Assembly: GCF_042432805.1 (NCBI RefSeq)
Contig: NZ_JBHLWO010000004.1
Coordinates: 186,001-250,000 of the forward strand
Length of the DNA: 64,000 nt
Reading direction: 5' to 3'
Origin: Olivibacter oleidegradans
Lineage (GTDB): Bacteria; Bacteroidota; Bacteroidia; Sphingobacteriales; Sphingobacteriaceae
Part shown: piece after piece, positions 52,172 to 62,112 of the stretch
How positions within the stretch are numbered: the first letter of the stretch is position 1
Layout of the letters: each line of letters opens with the position of its first letter
Made by a program: the position numbers and the translations under genes
The notes under the pieces: generated by a model
What the model saw: the letters and a program-made list of their open reading frames with translations, nothing else
Told to the model about the DNA's origin: nothing
Database searches by the model: none

Positions 52172-52483
52172 TTATTGCGTTGGTTCATTTGAATCTACCG
52201 CTGTTTGCACTTTGTGTGCGACGGTGGCCTTGTTGACTACCGATTTGACACTTTTAATACTTCTTGCCGTCTGTTCCGCTTCTCTCATGCTTTCTTCATC
52301 CGGAAAAGTGCCGGTAAATGTTGCGATGCCTTCTGACACAACAACTTGTGCTCCTGGTTCTAATACGTATTCAATTTCCTGCTGGGCACGCTGATCCTTC
52401 AATGATTTTGAGCTACATGATATTAGCCAGAAACATACTCCCATTACTATAACAGGTAGTACGAATAACCGTTTGGAGTTCAT
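52172..52483 (-). CDS. BON-domain lipoprotein
   Basis: A 103-aa protein with lipoprotein signal (VIMGVCFWLISC) and one BON-like domain (ALVEP-less: VLEPGAQVVVSEGIATFTGTFPDEESMREAEQTARSIKSVKSVVN). BON domains bind phospholipids or stabilise the envelope (OsmY-like). Monocistronic. Confidence 0.85.
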   Translation of the reverse strand: MNSKRLFVLPVIVMGVCFWLISCSSKSLKDQRAQQEIEYVLEPGAQVVVSEGIATFTGTFPDEESMREAEQTARSIKSVKSVVNKATVAHKVQTAVDSNEPTQ

Positions 52484-52829
52484 GACTGCTAAAATTTGAT
52501 TCTAAATTATAATTGGCCGCTATTTGTTTTATGGATGCGGTTTTCTCTAATACAATTTTGGTTGTATAATGTTTTAAACTGTTGCTCCTCAGTTGTTTAA
52601 TCTGTTATAAATTTAGGGATATTCCATCAATGTTACAATATTTTTCAGTATTTCATTCGGTTTTTTTCAGCTGATATTTTTTCTTTTTTCGTTTGAAGGG
52701 GCTGATGGTCGAAGGTAAAAAAGGACTTGAAGCGCTTAAGAGACTGGTTTTTTCCAATCGTCAATTTATGGTTGGAAATTGCGAAAAAATGGCGGTGAGT
52801 GGGAGGAAGTACCTGTGGAAAACTTTTTT

Positions 52830-52857
52830 GTGGGAGAAAGTGGGAGAAAGTGGAAGA
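52830..52857 (+). promoter_or_regulatory. MraZ operator (three GTGG(G/A)AGA repeats)
   Basis: GTGGGAGAAA, GTGGGAGAAA and GTGGAAGA follow one another at a 10-bp period (52830, 52840, 52850), with two looser GTGGGAGG / GTGGAAAA copies upstream (near 52799 and 52815). This matches the TGGG-type direct repeats bound by MraZ. The box lies where the -33 element of the mraZ promoter should be, so binding would repress the cluster. Confidence 0.85.
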
Positions 52858-52869
52858 TTTATCTAATTT

Positions 52870-52877
52870 TACATTTG
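52870..52877 (+). promoter_or_regulatory. -7 element of the mraZ promoter
   Basis: TACATTTG, 22 nt before the mraZ ATG. No good -33 TTTG is present at the right spacing; that place is taken by the MraZ repeats. Confidence 0.55.
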
Positions 52878-52899
52878 ATTATTTGGATAAACTGTATAG

Positions 52900-53364
52900 A
52901 TGGCTCATTTTCTCGGAGAATTTGAATGCAAGCTAGATACCAAAGGAAGAATGGTATTACCTGCCGGCCTCAAGAAGCAAATGCCTGAGGTGGAGCGGGA
53001 AGGGCTTGTTATTAACCGGGGGTTGGAAGCTCATCTAGTGATTTATCCAAGAAAGGAGTGGGATCGTATTATGGAGGAGTTGAGTAGGCTAAATACCTTC
53101 GAGCGTAAGACTCGGGAATTTGTGAGAAAATTTATGCGCGGAGCCACTGAACTTACTTTGGATGCTGCTAACCGGGTATTAGTACCCAAGCCTTTGTTAG
53201 AATACGCGGGAATTGACGGGGAGGTGGTCTTGGCGAGTCAGTTTAACAAGATTGAAATGTGGGCCAAAGATGCTTATGACGCGCAATGGGATGATGAAGG
53301 AGATGATTTTGCTGCTTTGGCGGAGGAGGTGATGGGGAATTTAAATAAAAGACTGGATGGATAA
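52900..53364 (+). CDS. mraZ: Transcription regulator MraZ
   Basis: A 154-aa protein with two SpoVT/AbrB-like halves: GEFECKLDTKGRMVLPAGLKKQMP and ATELTLDAANRVLVPKPLLEYAGI. MraZ represses the dcw cluster by binding the repeats seen upstream. The stop overlaps the rsmH start by 8 nt. Confidence 0.95.
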   Translation: MAHFLGEFECKLDTKGRMVLPAGLKKQMPEVEREGLVINRGLEAHLVIYPRKEWDRIMEELSRLNTFERKTREFVRKFMRGATELTLDAANRVLVPKPLLEYAGIDGEVVLASQFNKIEMWAKDAYDAQWDDEGDDFAALAEEVMGNLNKRLDG

Positions 53365-54268
53365 TGGTTATCATTTACCGGTCATGTTGCAAGAATGCAT
53401 CGAGGCACTTGCCATAAAGCCCAATGGCGTTTATGTAGACGTCACATTTGGAGGCGGGGGGCATTCGAGTGCTATTATCCAACATTTAGGTGAGGAAGGG
53501 AGACTCATTGCTTTCGACCAAGATCCGGACGCTTTAAATAATGCCCTGCCGGATGAACGGTTTACGCTGATTCATCAAAATTTTAGGTATTTAAAGAATA
53601 ATTTGCGTTTACAGGGACTTAAACAAGTTGATGGGATTTTAGCAGATTTGGGTGTGTCTTCGCATCAATTTGATGAAGCGGAAAGAGGGTTTTCCATTCG
53701 TTTTGATGCAGACTTGGATATGCGAATGGATCGAGTAGGTGAATTAGATGCAAAAGGTATTTTGAATTCGTATTCCGAAGAGGATTTGCATCGCATTTTT
53801 GGGATGTACGGAGAAGTTCAAAATGCAAAAAGCCTGGCCAAGGTAATCGTGACAAGTCGTTTGTCGAGGCCTATTAATACGGTGTCTGACTTGAAGTCCA
53901 TCGTATCGAAATTGGTTCCGAGGGGAAAGGAGAATAAGTACTATGCACAACTTTTTCAGGCCCTACGTATAGAAGTAAATAAAGAATTGGAGGCCCTGCA
54001 AGAGTTTTTGGTACAGGCGCAAGCGGTTTTAAAGCCGGGAGGAAGGTTAGTCGTGATGTCGTATCATTCACTTGAAGATCGATTAGTTAAGAACTTTATG
54101 GCAAAAGGCAAATTTAAAGGGGAGGTTGAAAAGGATTTTTATGGGAATGAAATAAAGCCTTTTATGCTGGTGAGTCGAAAAGCCATTATTGCTTCGGAGG
54201 ATGAAATAAGACAAAACAACCGAGCAAGAAGTGCTAAATTACGGGTGGCGGAGAAGTTAAATGGTTAA
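53357..54268 (+). CDS. rsmH: 16S rRNA m4C1402 methyltransferase RsmH
   Basis: A 303-aa protein with the SAM-binding VDVTFGGGGHSSAIIQ, LIAFDQDPDAL, ILADLGVSSHQFDEAERGFSI, and the catalytic-region signature VMSYHSLEDRLVKNFM. It methylates N4 of C1402 in 16S rRNA, fine-tuning the ribosomal P site. It overlaps mraZ and the next gene. Confidence 0.96.
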   Translation: MDNGYHLPVMLQECIEALAIKPNGVYVDVTFGGGGHSSAIIQHLGEEGRLIAFDQDPDALNNALPDERFTLIHQNFRYLKNNLRLQGLKQVDGILADLGVSSHQFDEAERGFSIRFDADLDMRMDRVGELDAKGILNSYSEEDLHRIFGMYGEVQNAKSLAKVIVTSRLSRPINTVSDLKSIVSKLVPRGKENKYYAQLFQALRIEVNKELEALQEFLVQAQAVLKPGGRLVVMSYHSLEDRLVKNFMAKGKFKGEVEKDFYGNEIKPFMLVSRKAIIASEDEIRQNNRARSAKLRVAEKLNG

Positions 54269-54686
54269 AGGTATGTTGAACAGGTACAAAAATGAAGGAT
54301 TAAGTGAAGAGCAACAAGAGGCCTTGCAAAATGATGTAGAAGCGAAAGCAGATGAATCAAAGGACTTTCTGAAATCGCTGTTAACACCTAAAGGCTTTTC
54401 CGCGGCAAGGGCGGTTGCGGCGGTTCCTTTTATTGGTTATTTGGCACTTTTAGCTATTATATATATAGCCAATCGGCATTTTGCAGAAGACAGTGTACGT
54501 GAAATCGACACCTTGTCAAAAGAAGTAAAGTATTTGAGCTGGGAATATAAGTCGCTAAAGGCCGATCTCATGCTTAAGAGTACACAGAGTGAAGTGGCGA
54601 GGAAGGTTGATACGATCGGACTGAAGGCTTTGGTTGAGCCACCAAAGAAAATCGTTTTAGGGCAAGAAGATATTGTTAATAAATAA
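54261..54686 (+). CDS. FtsL-like division protein
   Basis: A 141-aa protein with a cytoplasmic N terminus, one membrane helix (VAAVPFIGYLALLAIIYIAN) and an extracellular leucine-zipper-like coil (IDTLSKEVKYLSWEYKSLKADLMLKSTQSEV). Its position between rsmH and ftsI is that of ftsL. Sequence is divergent from E. coli FtsL, so the name rests on place and topology. It overlaps rsmH by 8 nt. Confidence 0.8.
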   Translation: MVKGMLNRYKNEGLSEEQQEALQNDVEAKADESKDFLKSLLTPKGFSAARAVAAVPFIGYLALLAIIYIANRHFAEDSVREIDTLSKEVKYLSWEYKSLKADLMLKSTQSEVARKVDTIGLKALVEPPKKIVLGQEDIVNK

Positions 54687-56768
54687 ATGAATATTAGAAC
54701 AGACATATTGTTGCGGGTGTACCTCTCCTTCGGGGCTATGGTTCTCTTTGCGGTGGCTGTACTATATAAAATGTTCAGCCTTCAGGTTGTACAGGGAGCG
54801 CATTGGCAGGCAATGGCAGATAGTTTGTCTACCCGCTATCAAACCATAGAAGCCACTAGAGGGAATATTTTTTCAGTAGATGGAAGTCTGCTTGCCACAT
54901 CGGTACCGGAATATGATGTACGCATGGATATGATGGCGCCAGGTATTCTGGAAGACGATGTCTTTTATTCTAAAGTTGATTCATTAGCTGCGCGTTTGGC
55001 ATCTTTCTTTCAGGATAAATCGGTTGAACAGTATCGACGTTTATTGCGTAAAGCCAGAAAGGATAAGAACCGTTATTTTTTGGTGAAGAGAAACGTGAGC
55101 TTTCAGGAAATGAAAGCCGTGCGTTCTTTTCCCATATTTAAATTGGGGAAATACAAAGGAGGGCTTATCGCGGAGCAAAAAAACAAAAGGATTTTGCCTT
55201 TCAAAACCTTGGCGGCCCGAACAATAGGTTATAAAAATGATAACGTGCAGCCCGTTGGTTTAGAGGGGGCCTACGCTGAGTATATGGACGGCGTTAGTGG
55301 GAGCAGGCTGGTACAACGAATTGCCGGCGGAAGCTGGATGCCTATCAACGAGGATACGGAAGTAGCTCCAACCGATGGAGCTGATATCATATCTACTATT
55401 GATATCAATATGCAAGATATTGCACAAAAGGCGCTCGAAAAACAGTTGATTGCCAGCGACGCAGATAATGGTTGTGTGATTTTAATGGAAGTAGCAACTG
55501 GGGAGGTGCGCGCTGTAGCGAATTTCACAAGGGTGGAAGAAGGTGTTTATAAGGAAAAGTTCAACTATGCCATTGCGCAAAGTTCTGAGCCCGGATCAAC
55601 GTTTAAATTGGCCTCTTACATGGCGGCGATTGAAGATGGTAAGATTGATACCAGCGATATTGTAGATACGGAAGATGGAACATTTAGAGTCTATAGGCAT
55701 ACGATTCGGGATTCGCATAAAGGAGATGGCAAGATTTCAGTAAAGCGCGCCTTTGAAGTTTCATCTAATACCGCGGTCACCAAATTAATCTATAAATATT
55801 ATAAAGATAATCCGTCTGCTTTTACAGATAGACTCTATGCAATGCATCTAAATGAGCCGCTCGGGTTACAAATACCGGGAGAAGGGCAACCTTTGATAAA
55901 AACGCCTAAAAGCAGATCGTGGAGCGGGTTAACGCTCCCTCAAATGGCTTATGGATATGAACTAAAGATAACGCCATTACAAATGCTTACGTTATACAAT
56001 GCGGTCGCAAATAATGGTAAAATGATCGCCCCACTTTTTGTAAAAGAGATTCGGCGCTTAGGCAATACTGTAGAGAAGTTTGAGGCAAGAGTGATCAATG
56101 AGAAGATTGCTTCAGACCAAACGATTGCTAAAATGAGGGGAATGTTGGAAGGGGTCGTTGAAGAAGGAACCGCTAAACAGCTAAAAAATTCTCTTTTTAA
56201 GATGGCGGGTAAAACCGGAACAGCCCAAATGGCAGATGGAGCCGCCGGATATAAAACCAAAAGAAGGTATCAAGGGTCTTTTGCAGGATATTTCCCGGCA
56301 GATAACCCAAAATATTCGATGATTGTCGTTGTACAAAATCCAAGGAAGGGAGGGTACTACGCAACCACGATTGCCGCGCCTGTTTTTAAGGAAATTGCAG
56401 AAAAGGTATACGCAGGAGACAGTCGGATGTATCATGATTTTAAGAAATTGCAAATGGCTTCCGTACCAGCTGCTCCGCCGATTAAATATGGCTTTCAGAA
56501 GGATAGTCAATATGTATTCGGTGCTTTAGGGTTAAAGTCGACACAACACCTGAAACAAGATACGGCGAAAGTGTTGTTATCGGATGATCATCTACCGGAA
56601 GATAAAATCCCTGATTTGAAAGGGATGGGGCTTAAAGATGCCATGTATCTATTAGGCAATATAGGAGTAAAGACCTTTGTAAAGGGAAAAGGTAGAGTAG
56701 TTAAGCAATCTGTTAACCCCGGAGAGCTGGTAAATAAAGGTGGATTTATTACAATTGAGTTAGAATGA
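54687..56768 (+). CDS. ftsI: Septal penicillin-binding protein FtsI with a PASTA domain
   Basis: A 693-aa protein: one N-terminal membrane helix, the dimerization domain (IEATRGNIFSVDGSLLATSVPEYDVRMD), and the transpeptidase domain with SxxK at SEPGSTFKLASYM, SxN at VSSNTAVT and KTGT at MAGKTGTAQMADG. One PASTA domain closes the protein (IPDLKGMGLKDAMYLLGNIGVK..SVNPGELVNKGGFITIELE). Cross-links septal peptidoglycan. It overlaps murE by 4 nt. Confidence 0.94.
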   Translation: MNIRTDILLRVYLSFGAMVLFAVAVLYKMFSLQVVQGAHWQAMADSLSTRYQTIEATRGNIFSVDGSLLATSVPEYDVRMDMMAPGILEDDVFYSKVDSLAARLASFFQDKSVEQYRRLLRKARKDKNRYFLVKRNVSFQEMKAVRSFPIFKLGKYKGGLIAEQKNKRILPFKTLAARTIGYKNDNVQPVGLEGAYAEYMDGVSGSRLVQRIAGGSWMPINEDTEVAPTDGADIISTIDINMQDIAQKALEKQLIASDADNGCVILMEVATGEVRAVANFTRVEEGVYKEKFNYAIAQSSEPGSTFKLASYMAAIEDGKIDTSDIVDTEDGTFRVYRHTIRDSHKGDGKISVKRAFEVSSNTAVTKLIYKYYKDNPSAFTDRLYAMHLNEPLGLQIPGEGQPLIKTPKSRSWSGLTLPQMAYGYELKITPLQMLTLYNAVANNGKMIAPLFVKEIRRLGNTVEKFEARVINEKIASDQTIAKMRGMLEGVVEEGTAKQLKNSLFKMAGKTGTAQMADGAAGYKTKRRYQGSFAGYFPADNPKYSMIVVVQNPRKGGYYATTIAAPVFKEIAEKVYAGDSRMYHDFKKLQMASVPAAPPIKYGFQKDSQYVFGALGLKSTQHLKQDTAKVLLSDDHLPEDKIPDLKGMGLKDAMYLLGNIGVKTFVKGKGRVVKQSVNPGELVNKGGFITIELE

Positions 56769-58228
56769 TTTCGCTATCGAAAATATTGAATGGTGTATCT
56801 ATAAAACAGGTTATAGGTAGCATGGATGTGACTGTTCATGCGGTACGTTTTGATTCCCGCCAGGTGGTAGATGGTGATCTTTTCGTTGCTGTCAGGGGAA
56901 CTCTTACCGATGGTCATGTATTCATAGATAAAGCAGTTGCCCTGGGAGCTAAGATAGTGGTATGCGAGCAGCTACCTCAAGACCTTAGTGGGCACATTAC
57001 CTATATACAAGTTGAGAATGCAGGCTTTGCACTAGGGTTGATAGCTGCTAACTTTTATGATAACCCATCCGCCAAATTGAAGTTAGTGGGCGTAACCGGC
57101 ACGAACGGAAAAACGACGGTTGCGACGTTACTATATAAATTATTTATTGAACTCGGATTTAGAGTTGGCCTTATTTCGACTGTACAAAATAAGGTGAACG
57201 AGCGCGTCATTGAATCAACCCATACCACACCTGATCCGATAAGCTTAAATGAGCTTTTATGTGAGATGGTAAACAGTGGTTGTGATTATTGCTTCATGGA
57301 GGTTAGCTCGCATGCGGTTGCACAGCATCGAATTACAGGTTTGTCCTTTGTTGGTGGTGTTTTTACCAACTTAACGCATGACCATTTGGATTTTCACAAA
57401 ACTTTTGATGCCTATCTAAAAGCGAAAAAGGCTTTTTTCGATATGCTGCCTAAGTCGGCTTTTGCCTTGGTGAATATAGATGATAAAAATGGAAGCGTCA
57501 TGCTCCAGAATACCGACGCTTACAAAAAGACATACGGTTTAAAGAATATTGCCGACTTTAAAGGGAGGATTGTGGAAAGCCATTTCAATGGTATGCTAAT
57601 GCAAATCGATACACGTGAAGTATGGATACGTTTAGTTGGTGCGTTCAATGCTTATAATTTGTTGGCAGTGTATAGTGTTGCCATTCTTTTGGAACAGGAT
57701 ACGACCCGAGTGTTAACGATTTTAAGCAGATTAACCGGAGCAGAAGGTAGATTCGATACGCTGGTTTCGGGTAACGGTGTTATTGGTATCGTGGATTATG
57801 CGCATACGCCTGACGCGGTGGAAAATGTCTTGCGAACGATTGTAGATTTGCGAAAAAATAAGGAACAAATAATAGCTGTATTAGGGTGCGGCGGAGATAG
57901 GGATAAGACGAAGCGACCCGAAATGGCGGCGGTAGCCGCAAACCTAAGTGATAAGGTGATTTTAACCTCAGATAACCCAAGAAGCGAAGATCCGCAACAG
58001 ATTATTCGCGAAATGGAAGCTGGGATACCTGCCGATAAGAAAAGACATGTGTTTTCCATCACGGATCGCTATGAAGCCATCAAAGCAGCTGTTCATCTTG
58101 CACAACCAGGTGACATTGTTCTCATAGCGGGCAAGGGACATGAAAAATATCAGGAAGTTATGGGGGAAAAAAGACCTTTTGACGATAAAGCAATATTAAA
58201 GGATCTTTTTAAAGAGGTAAACGACTAA
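56765..58228 (+). CDS. murE: UDP-MurNAc-tripeptide synthetase MurE
   Basis: A 487-aa Mur ligase with P-loop GVTGTNGKTTVATLLY, HTTPDPISL, and the DNPR motif (LTSDNPRSEDPQQI), which marks the enzyme as adding meso-diaminopimelate. The C-terminal GKGHEKYQ is also typical. It adds the third stem residue to UDP-MurNAc-dipeptide. Confidence 0.96.
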   Translation: MISLSKILNGVSIKQVIGSMDVTVHAVRFDSRQVVDGDLFVAVRGTLTDGHVFIDKAVALGAKIVVCEQLPQDLSGHITYIQVENAGFALGLIAANFYDNPSAKLKLVGVTGTNGKTTVATLLYKLFIELGFRVGLISTVQNKVNERVIESTHTTPDPISLNELLCEMVNSGCDYCFMEVSSHAVAQHRITGLSFVGGVFTNLTHDHLDFHKTFDAYLKAKKAFFDMLPKSAFALVNIDDKNGSVMLQNTDAYKKTYGLKNIADFKGRIVESHFNGMLMQIDTREVWIRLVGAFNAYNLLAVYSVAILLEQDTTRVLTILSRLTGAEGRFDTLVSGNGVIGIVDYAHTPDAVENVLRTIVDLRKNKEQIIAVLGCGGDRDKTKRPEMAAVAANLSDKVILTSDNPRSEDPQQIIREMEAGIPADKKRHVFSITDRYEAIKAAVHLAQPGDIVLIAGKGHEKYQEVMGEKRPFDDKAILKDLFKEVND

Positions 58229-58251
58229 TAATAAACAATATACCAAAGGGG

Positions 58252-59496
58252 ATGCTGTATTATTTATTTACATATTTACATGATCATTTTAATTTACCTG
58301 GTGCCGGGGTATTCCAGTATATCTCCTTTCGCTTTGGTATGACCGTTATATTGTCCCTTATTATTACTACTGTTTATGGTGGTCGGCTTATCGGTCTGCT
58401 ACGGAAAAAACAGGTTGGTGAAACGGTGAGAAGCTTAGGGTTGGAAGGCGAGACGCAGAAGCAAGGTACGCCTACAATGGGTGGGCTAATTATCATCGCC
58501 GGTATTCTTTTACCTACGCTGCTGTTTGCTAAGTTAGAGAACGTTTATATTATTCTAATGATCATTGCTACGGTCTGGATGGGAACCGTTGGTTTCATAG
58601 ATGATTATATCAAAGTATTTAGAAAGAATAAAGAGGGACTCGCCGGAAAATTTAAGGTGGTTGGACAGGTAGGATTGGGAATTATTATTGCCTGGACAAT
58701 GCATGATCATCCGTCTATTGTGACAAGACAGAAAGTGAATGGCCCAATAAAAGGTGAGAATATTGAAATGCAGCAAAACTTTGATGGTACGAAAAGCTAT
58801 TACAACGTAGAAGTTAAATCTACAAAAACAAATATTCCTTTTTATAAGAATAACGAGTTTGATTATGGAAAGGTATTAAGCGTTTTTGGCGTTCCGGATG
58901 GAAAATATGCTTTTTTTGTTTTTTTAGCTTTCGTCGTATTTATCATTACCGCTGTGTCAAATGGTGCTAATATTACGGACGGCATTGATGGTTTGGCAAC
59001 AGGTACATCCGCTATCATAGGTGCAACATTAGCCATTTTGGCCTACGTGTCGGGTAATAGCATTTTTGCCGATTATTTAAATATCATGTATATCCCCAAT
59101 TCCGGTGAGCTAGTAGTGTTTGCGGGCGCCTTTGTTGGGGCTTGTGTCGGGTTTTTATGGTATAATTCCTATCCTGCTCAAGTCTTCATGGGTGATACCG
59201 GGAGCTTGGCTATTGGTGGCGTTATCGCTGCTTTTGCCATCATGATTCGTAAAGAATTACTCATACCTGTATTATGTGGCATCTTCCTCATTGAACTTGT
59301 ATCAGTCATTATGCAGGTATCGTATTTTAAATATACAAAAAAGAAATTCGGAGAAGGAAGAAGAATCTTCTTAATGTCTCCGTTACATCATCACTACCAA
59401 AAGAAGGGCTATCATGAATCGAAGATCGTTACTCGATTCTGGATTGTCGGAATCATATTAGCTGTTATTACAATTGTAACGTTAAAAGTGAGATAA
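58252..59496 (+). CDS. mraY: Phospho-MurNAc-pentapeptide transferase MraY
   Basis: A 414-aa integral membrane enzyme with about ten helices. Conserved patches: KKQGTPTMGGL, FIDDYIKVFRKNKEGLAG, NITDGIDGLATG, FMGDTGSLAIGG, and MSPLHHHYQKKG. It carries a Bacteroidota-type insert of about 50 aa after the fourth helix (WTMHDHPSIVTRQKVNGPIKGENIE), so it is longer than the E. coli enzyme of 360 aa. It makes lipid I. Confidence 0.96.
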   Translation: MLYYLFTYLHDHFNLPGAGVFQYISFRFGMTVILSLIITTVYGGRLIGLLRKKQVGETVRSLGLEGETQKQGTPTMGGLIIIAGILLPTLLFAKLENVYIILMIIATVWMGTVGFIDDYIKVFRKNKEGLAGKFKVVGQVGLGIIIAWTMHDHPSIVTRQKVNGPIKGENIEMQQNFDGTKSYYNVEVKSTKTNIPFYKNNEFDYGKVLSVFGVPDGKYAFFVFLAFVVFIITAVSNGANITDGIDGLATGTSAIIGATLAILAYVSGNSIFADYLNIMYIPNSGELVVFAGAFVGACVGFLWYNSYPAQVFMGDTGSLAIGGVIAAFAIMIRKELLIPVLCGIFLIELVSVIMQVSYFKYTKKKFGEGRRIFLMSPLHHHYQKKGYHESKIVTRFWIVGIILAVITIVTLKVR

Positions 59497-59503
59497 TAAC
59501 GAG

Positions 59504-60877
59504 ATGGAGCATAGGAGTCATCATACACGTCAAAAGAAACCACTGCTAGTAATTCTGGGAGCAGGGGAAAGTGGTTTTGGTGCAGCTGTTTTAGGAATGA
59601 AACAGGGCTTTGACGTGTTTGTGTCGGATGGAGGCGAAATCAAAGAGATATATAAGAGTCAGCTAAAACATCATCGCATTCCATTTGAAGAAAAGGGGCA
59701 TTCGATCGATAAAATTCTAGTCGCTGATTTAGTCATTAAAAGCCCGGGCATACCCGAAAAAGCAGGGATTGTACAAGCCTTAAGGAAACAAAGGATTCCT
59801 GTGATAGGAGAAATCGAATTTGCGGCACGTTATACGGATGCGAAGACCGTTTGTATCACTGGCTCAAATGGCAAATCGACAACCACGATGCTTACGTACC
59901 ATATCCTCCAAAAAGCGGGTATCAACGTTGGCTTAGCGGGAAATATCGGGAAAAGTTTCGCCCTACAGGTCGCTACGGAACAATATGAGGTATATGTGCT
60001 CGAAATTAGCAGCTTCATGTTGGATGATATGTACGATTTTCGAGCTGATATTGCAGTGCTGTTGAATATAACGCCCGATCATTTGGACCGCTACGATTAC
60101 AAAATGGAAAACTATGTTAATTCTAAATTTAGAATTACTAGAAATCAACGCGGGAACGACATCTTTATCTATTGTAAAGATGATCCGGAAACAAATAAAG
60201 CGCTGACCGCGAAAGAAATTAACGCAACAATGTATCCTTTTAGCTTGACAGAAGAGGTGCAATATGGGGCTTATTTGAATGAAGAAAAAGAAATAGTAAT
60301 AACATTACCTAACCAGGAAAGATTTATCATGTCTATTAACGATTTAGCATTACAGGGAAAACACAATGTTTACAATAATATGGCTTCTGGAATTGTTGCC
60401 AAGGTTTGGGAGTTACGGAACGAGTCGATTCGGGAGAGTATGGGCGACTTTGTGAATATTCCGCATCGTTTGGAGCATGTAACCAAAATTTCCGGGATAG
60501 AATTTATAAACGACTCAAAAGCAACGAACGTAAACTCTGTATGGTACGCATTGGAGAGCTTACCAGGGAAAATTGTATTGATTATGGGAGGGGTAGATAA
60601 GGGCAATGACTATAGTATGCTTCGTGAATTGGTGCAAAGTAAAGTGCGCGGTATTGTTTGCCTAGGTAAAGATAATCGTAATATTCATAACGCTTTCGAA
60701 GCTGATACGGATGTAATTGTGAATACCCAAACAATGAGTGAGGCCGTTCAGATTGCTTATCATATTGCACAAAAAGGGGATACGGTGTTGTTGTCACCTG
60801 CTTGCGCCAGTTTCGACCTGTTCAAAAATTATGAGGACCGGGGCGATCAGTTTAAAGCGGCTGTGCGTGAGCTTTGA
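59504..60877 (+). CDS. murD: UDP-MurNAc-L-Ala:D-Glu ligase MurD
   Basis: A 457-aa Mur ligase: N-terminal Rossmann-like domain (LVILGAGESGFGAAVLG), P-loop CITGSNGKSTTTMLTYH, LLNITPDHLDRY, the C-terminal FINDSKATNVNSVWYALES and SPACASFDLFKNYEDRGDQF. It adds D-glutamate to UDP-MurNAc-L-Ala. It starts 7 bp after mraY. Confidence 0.96.
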   Translation: MEHRSHHTRQKKPLLVILGAGESGFGAAVLGMKQGFDVFVSDGGEIKEIYKSQLKHHRIPFEEKGHSIDKILVADLVIKSPGIPEKAGIVQALRKQRIPVIGEIEFAARYTDAKTVCITGSNGKSTTTMLTYHILQKAGINVGLAGNIGKSFALQVATEQYEVYVLEISSFMLDDMYDFRADIAVLLNITPDHLDRYDYKMENYVNSKFRITRNQRGNDIFIYCKDDPETNKALTAKEINATMYPFSLTEEVQYGAYLNEEKEIVITLPNQERFIMSINDLALQGKHNVYNNMASGIVAKVWELRNESIRESMGDFVNIPHRLEHVTKISGIEFINDSKATNVNSVWYALESLPGKIVLIMGGVDKGNDYSMLRELVQSKVRGIVCLGKDNRNIHNAFEADTDVIVNTQTMSEAVQIAYHIAQKGDTVLLSPACASFDLFKNYEDRGDQFKAAVREL

Positions 60878-60907
60878 ATAAATTGATTTATTTTATAATA
60901 ACGAATT

Positions 60908-62101
60908 ATGGAGCGTATATTCAATAAACTGAAAGGAGACAAATGGATTTGGATAATAGTCATATTATTATCCGTTTGGTCTTTATTGGCCGTTTATAGC
61001 TCTACAGGAACTTTGGCTTATAAAGAGGGGCGAGGAACTGAAACATACTTGATCAAACATTTTACGCTTATTTTTGCGGGCCTTATCCTGATGTATTTTT
61101 CCCATCTTTTGGATTATAGGTATTATGCGGGAATCTCAAAAATTTTGATGATCATTACCATCCCGCTTCTTTTGTATACCCTATTGTTTACCGAATCAGT
61201 GAATGATGCCAACAGGTGGGTTACCATTCCGGTTATTAACCAAACGTTCCAAACATCCGACATGGCTAAATTGGCGCTTATAACCTTTTTGGCTAGGATG
61301 TTAACTCGAAAGCAGGAAAATATAAAAGACGTAAAGAGAGCATTTATGCCTATAATGGGGTCAGTTTGCATTGTTATCATTCTGATTGCTATTGCAAACA
61401 TGTCTACGGCCATTATGCTCTTTGCGGTGAGTATTTTATTACTTATTATCGGACGCATCAGTATTAAGCAAATAGCTTATGTAAGCGTAGCGGGTGTTTT
61501 CTTGCTTACATTAGTTGTGCTCTTAGGCCCTCGTCGACAAACCTATATATCCCGTGTAGAAACGTTTTTAGGCAAAGGTGAACCCGATCCGGATAAGGAG
61601 TTTCAGGCTAATCAGGCCAAGATTGCAATTGCGACCGGTGGCCTGTTTGGTAAAGGCCCCGGAAATAGTACACAGCGTAATATGTTACCTCACCCTTATT
61701 CTGATTTCATTTTTGCTATAATCATAGAAGAATATGGTGCCGTAGGAGGCGTCGTTTTGGCAGCTTTATATCTAGTATTTATGTATAGATGTATACGTAT
61801 CGTTACGCAGAGCCCGAAAGCCTTCGGCGCCTTATTGGCTGCGGGCTTAGGTTTTAGTTTAACGATCCAAGCCTTTGGAAATATGGCTGTGGCCGTGGGG
61901 CTTGGGCCGGTAACAGGTGTGCCTTTACCCTTGGTGAGTATGGGGGGGACGTCGATTTTGTTTACCAGTGTGGCATTCGGAATTATTTTGAGTGTAAGCC
62001 GAAATATTGAAGAACTTAAGTCAAAAGGAAAGGAAAAGGAAACTAGGGGTAAAAAGGCAAATGACAAAGTGATTGTTGGTGAAATTCCGGCAATGGCATA
62101 A
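60908..62101 (+). CDS. ftsW: Lipid II polymerase FtsW
   Basis: A 397-aa SEDS-family membrane protein with about ten helices. Signatures: VYSSTGTLAY, GPGNSTQRNMLPHPYSDFIFAIIIEEYGAVGG, and PLPLVSMGGTSILFT near the end. It makes glycan strands with FtsI at the septum. The C-terminal tail is charged and cytosolic. Confidence 0.96.
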   Translation: MERIFNKLKGDKWIWIIVILLSVWSLLAVYSSTGTLAYKEGRGTETYLIKHFTLIFAGLILMYFSHLLDYRYYAGISKILMIITIPLLLYTLLFTESVNDANRWVTIPVINQTFQTSDMAKLALITFLARMLTRKQENIKDVKRAFMPIMGSVCIVIILIAIANMSTAIMLFAVSILLLIIGRISIKQIAYVSVAGVFLLTLVVLLGPRRQTYISRVETFLGKGEPDPDKEFQANQAKIAIATGGLFGKGPGNSTQRNMLPHPYSDFIFAIIIEEYGAVGGVVLAALYLVFMYRCIRIVTQSPKAFGALLAAGLGFSLTIQAFGNMAVAVGLGPVTGVPLPLVSMGGTSILFTSVAFGIILSVSRNIEELKSKGKEKETRGKKANDKVIVGEIPAMA

Positions 62102-62112
62102 ACTTAAAAGGT

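Larger units (their letters stand above)
52484..52899 (+). other. Intergenic region ahead of the dcw cluster
   Basis: 416 nt. The right end holds the MraZ operator and mraZ promoter. The rest (52484-52780) is AT-rich with no gene or RNA I can recognise. Confidence 0.5.
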
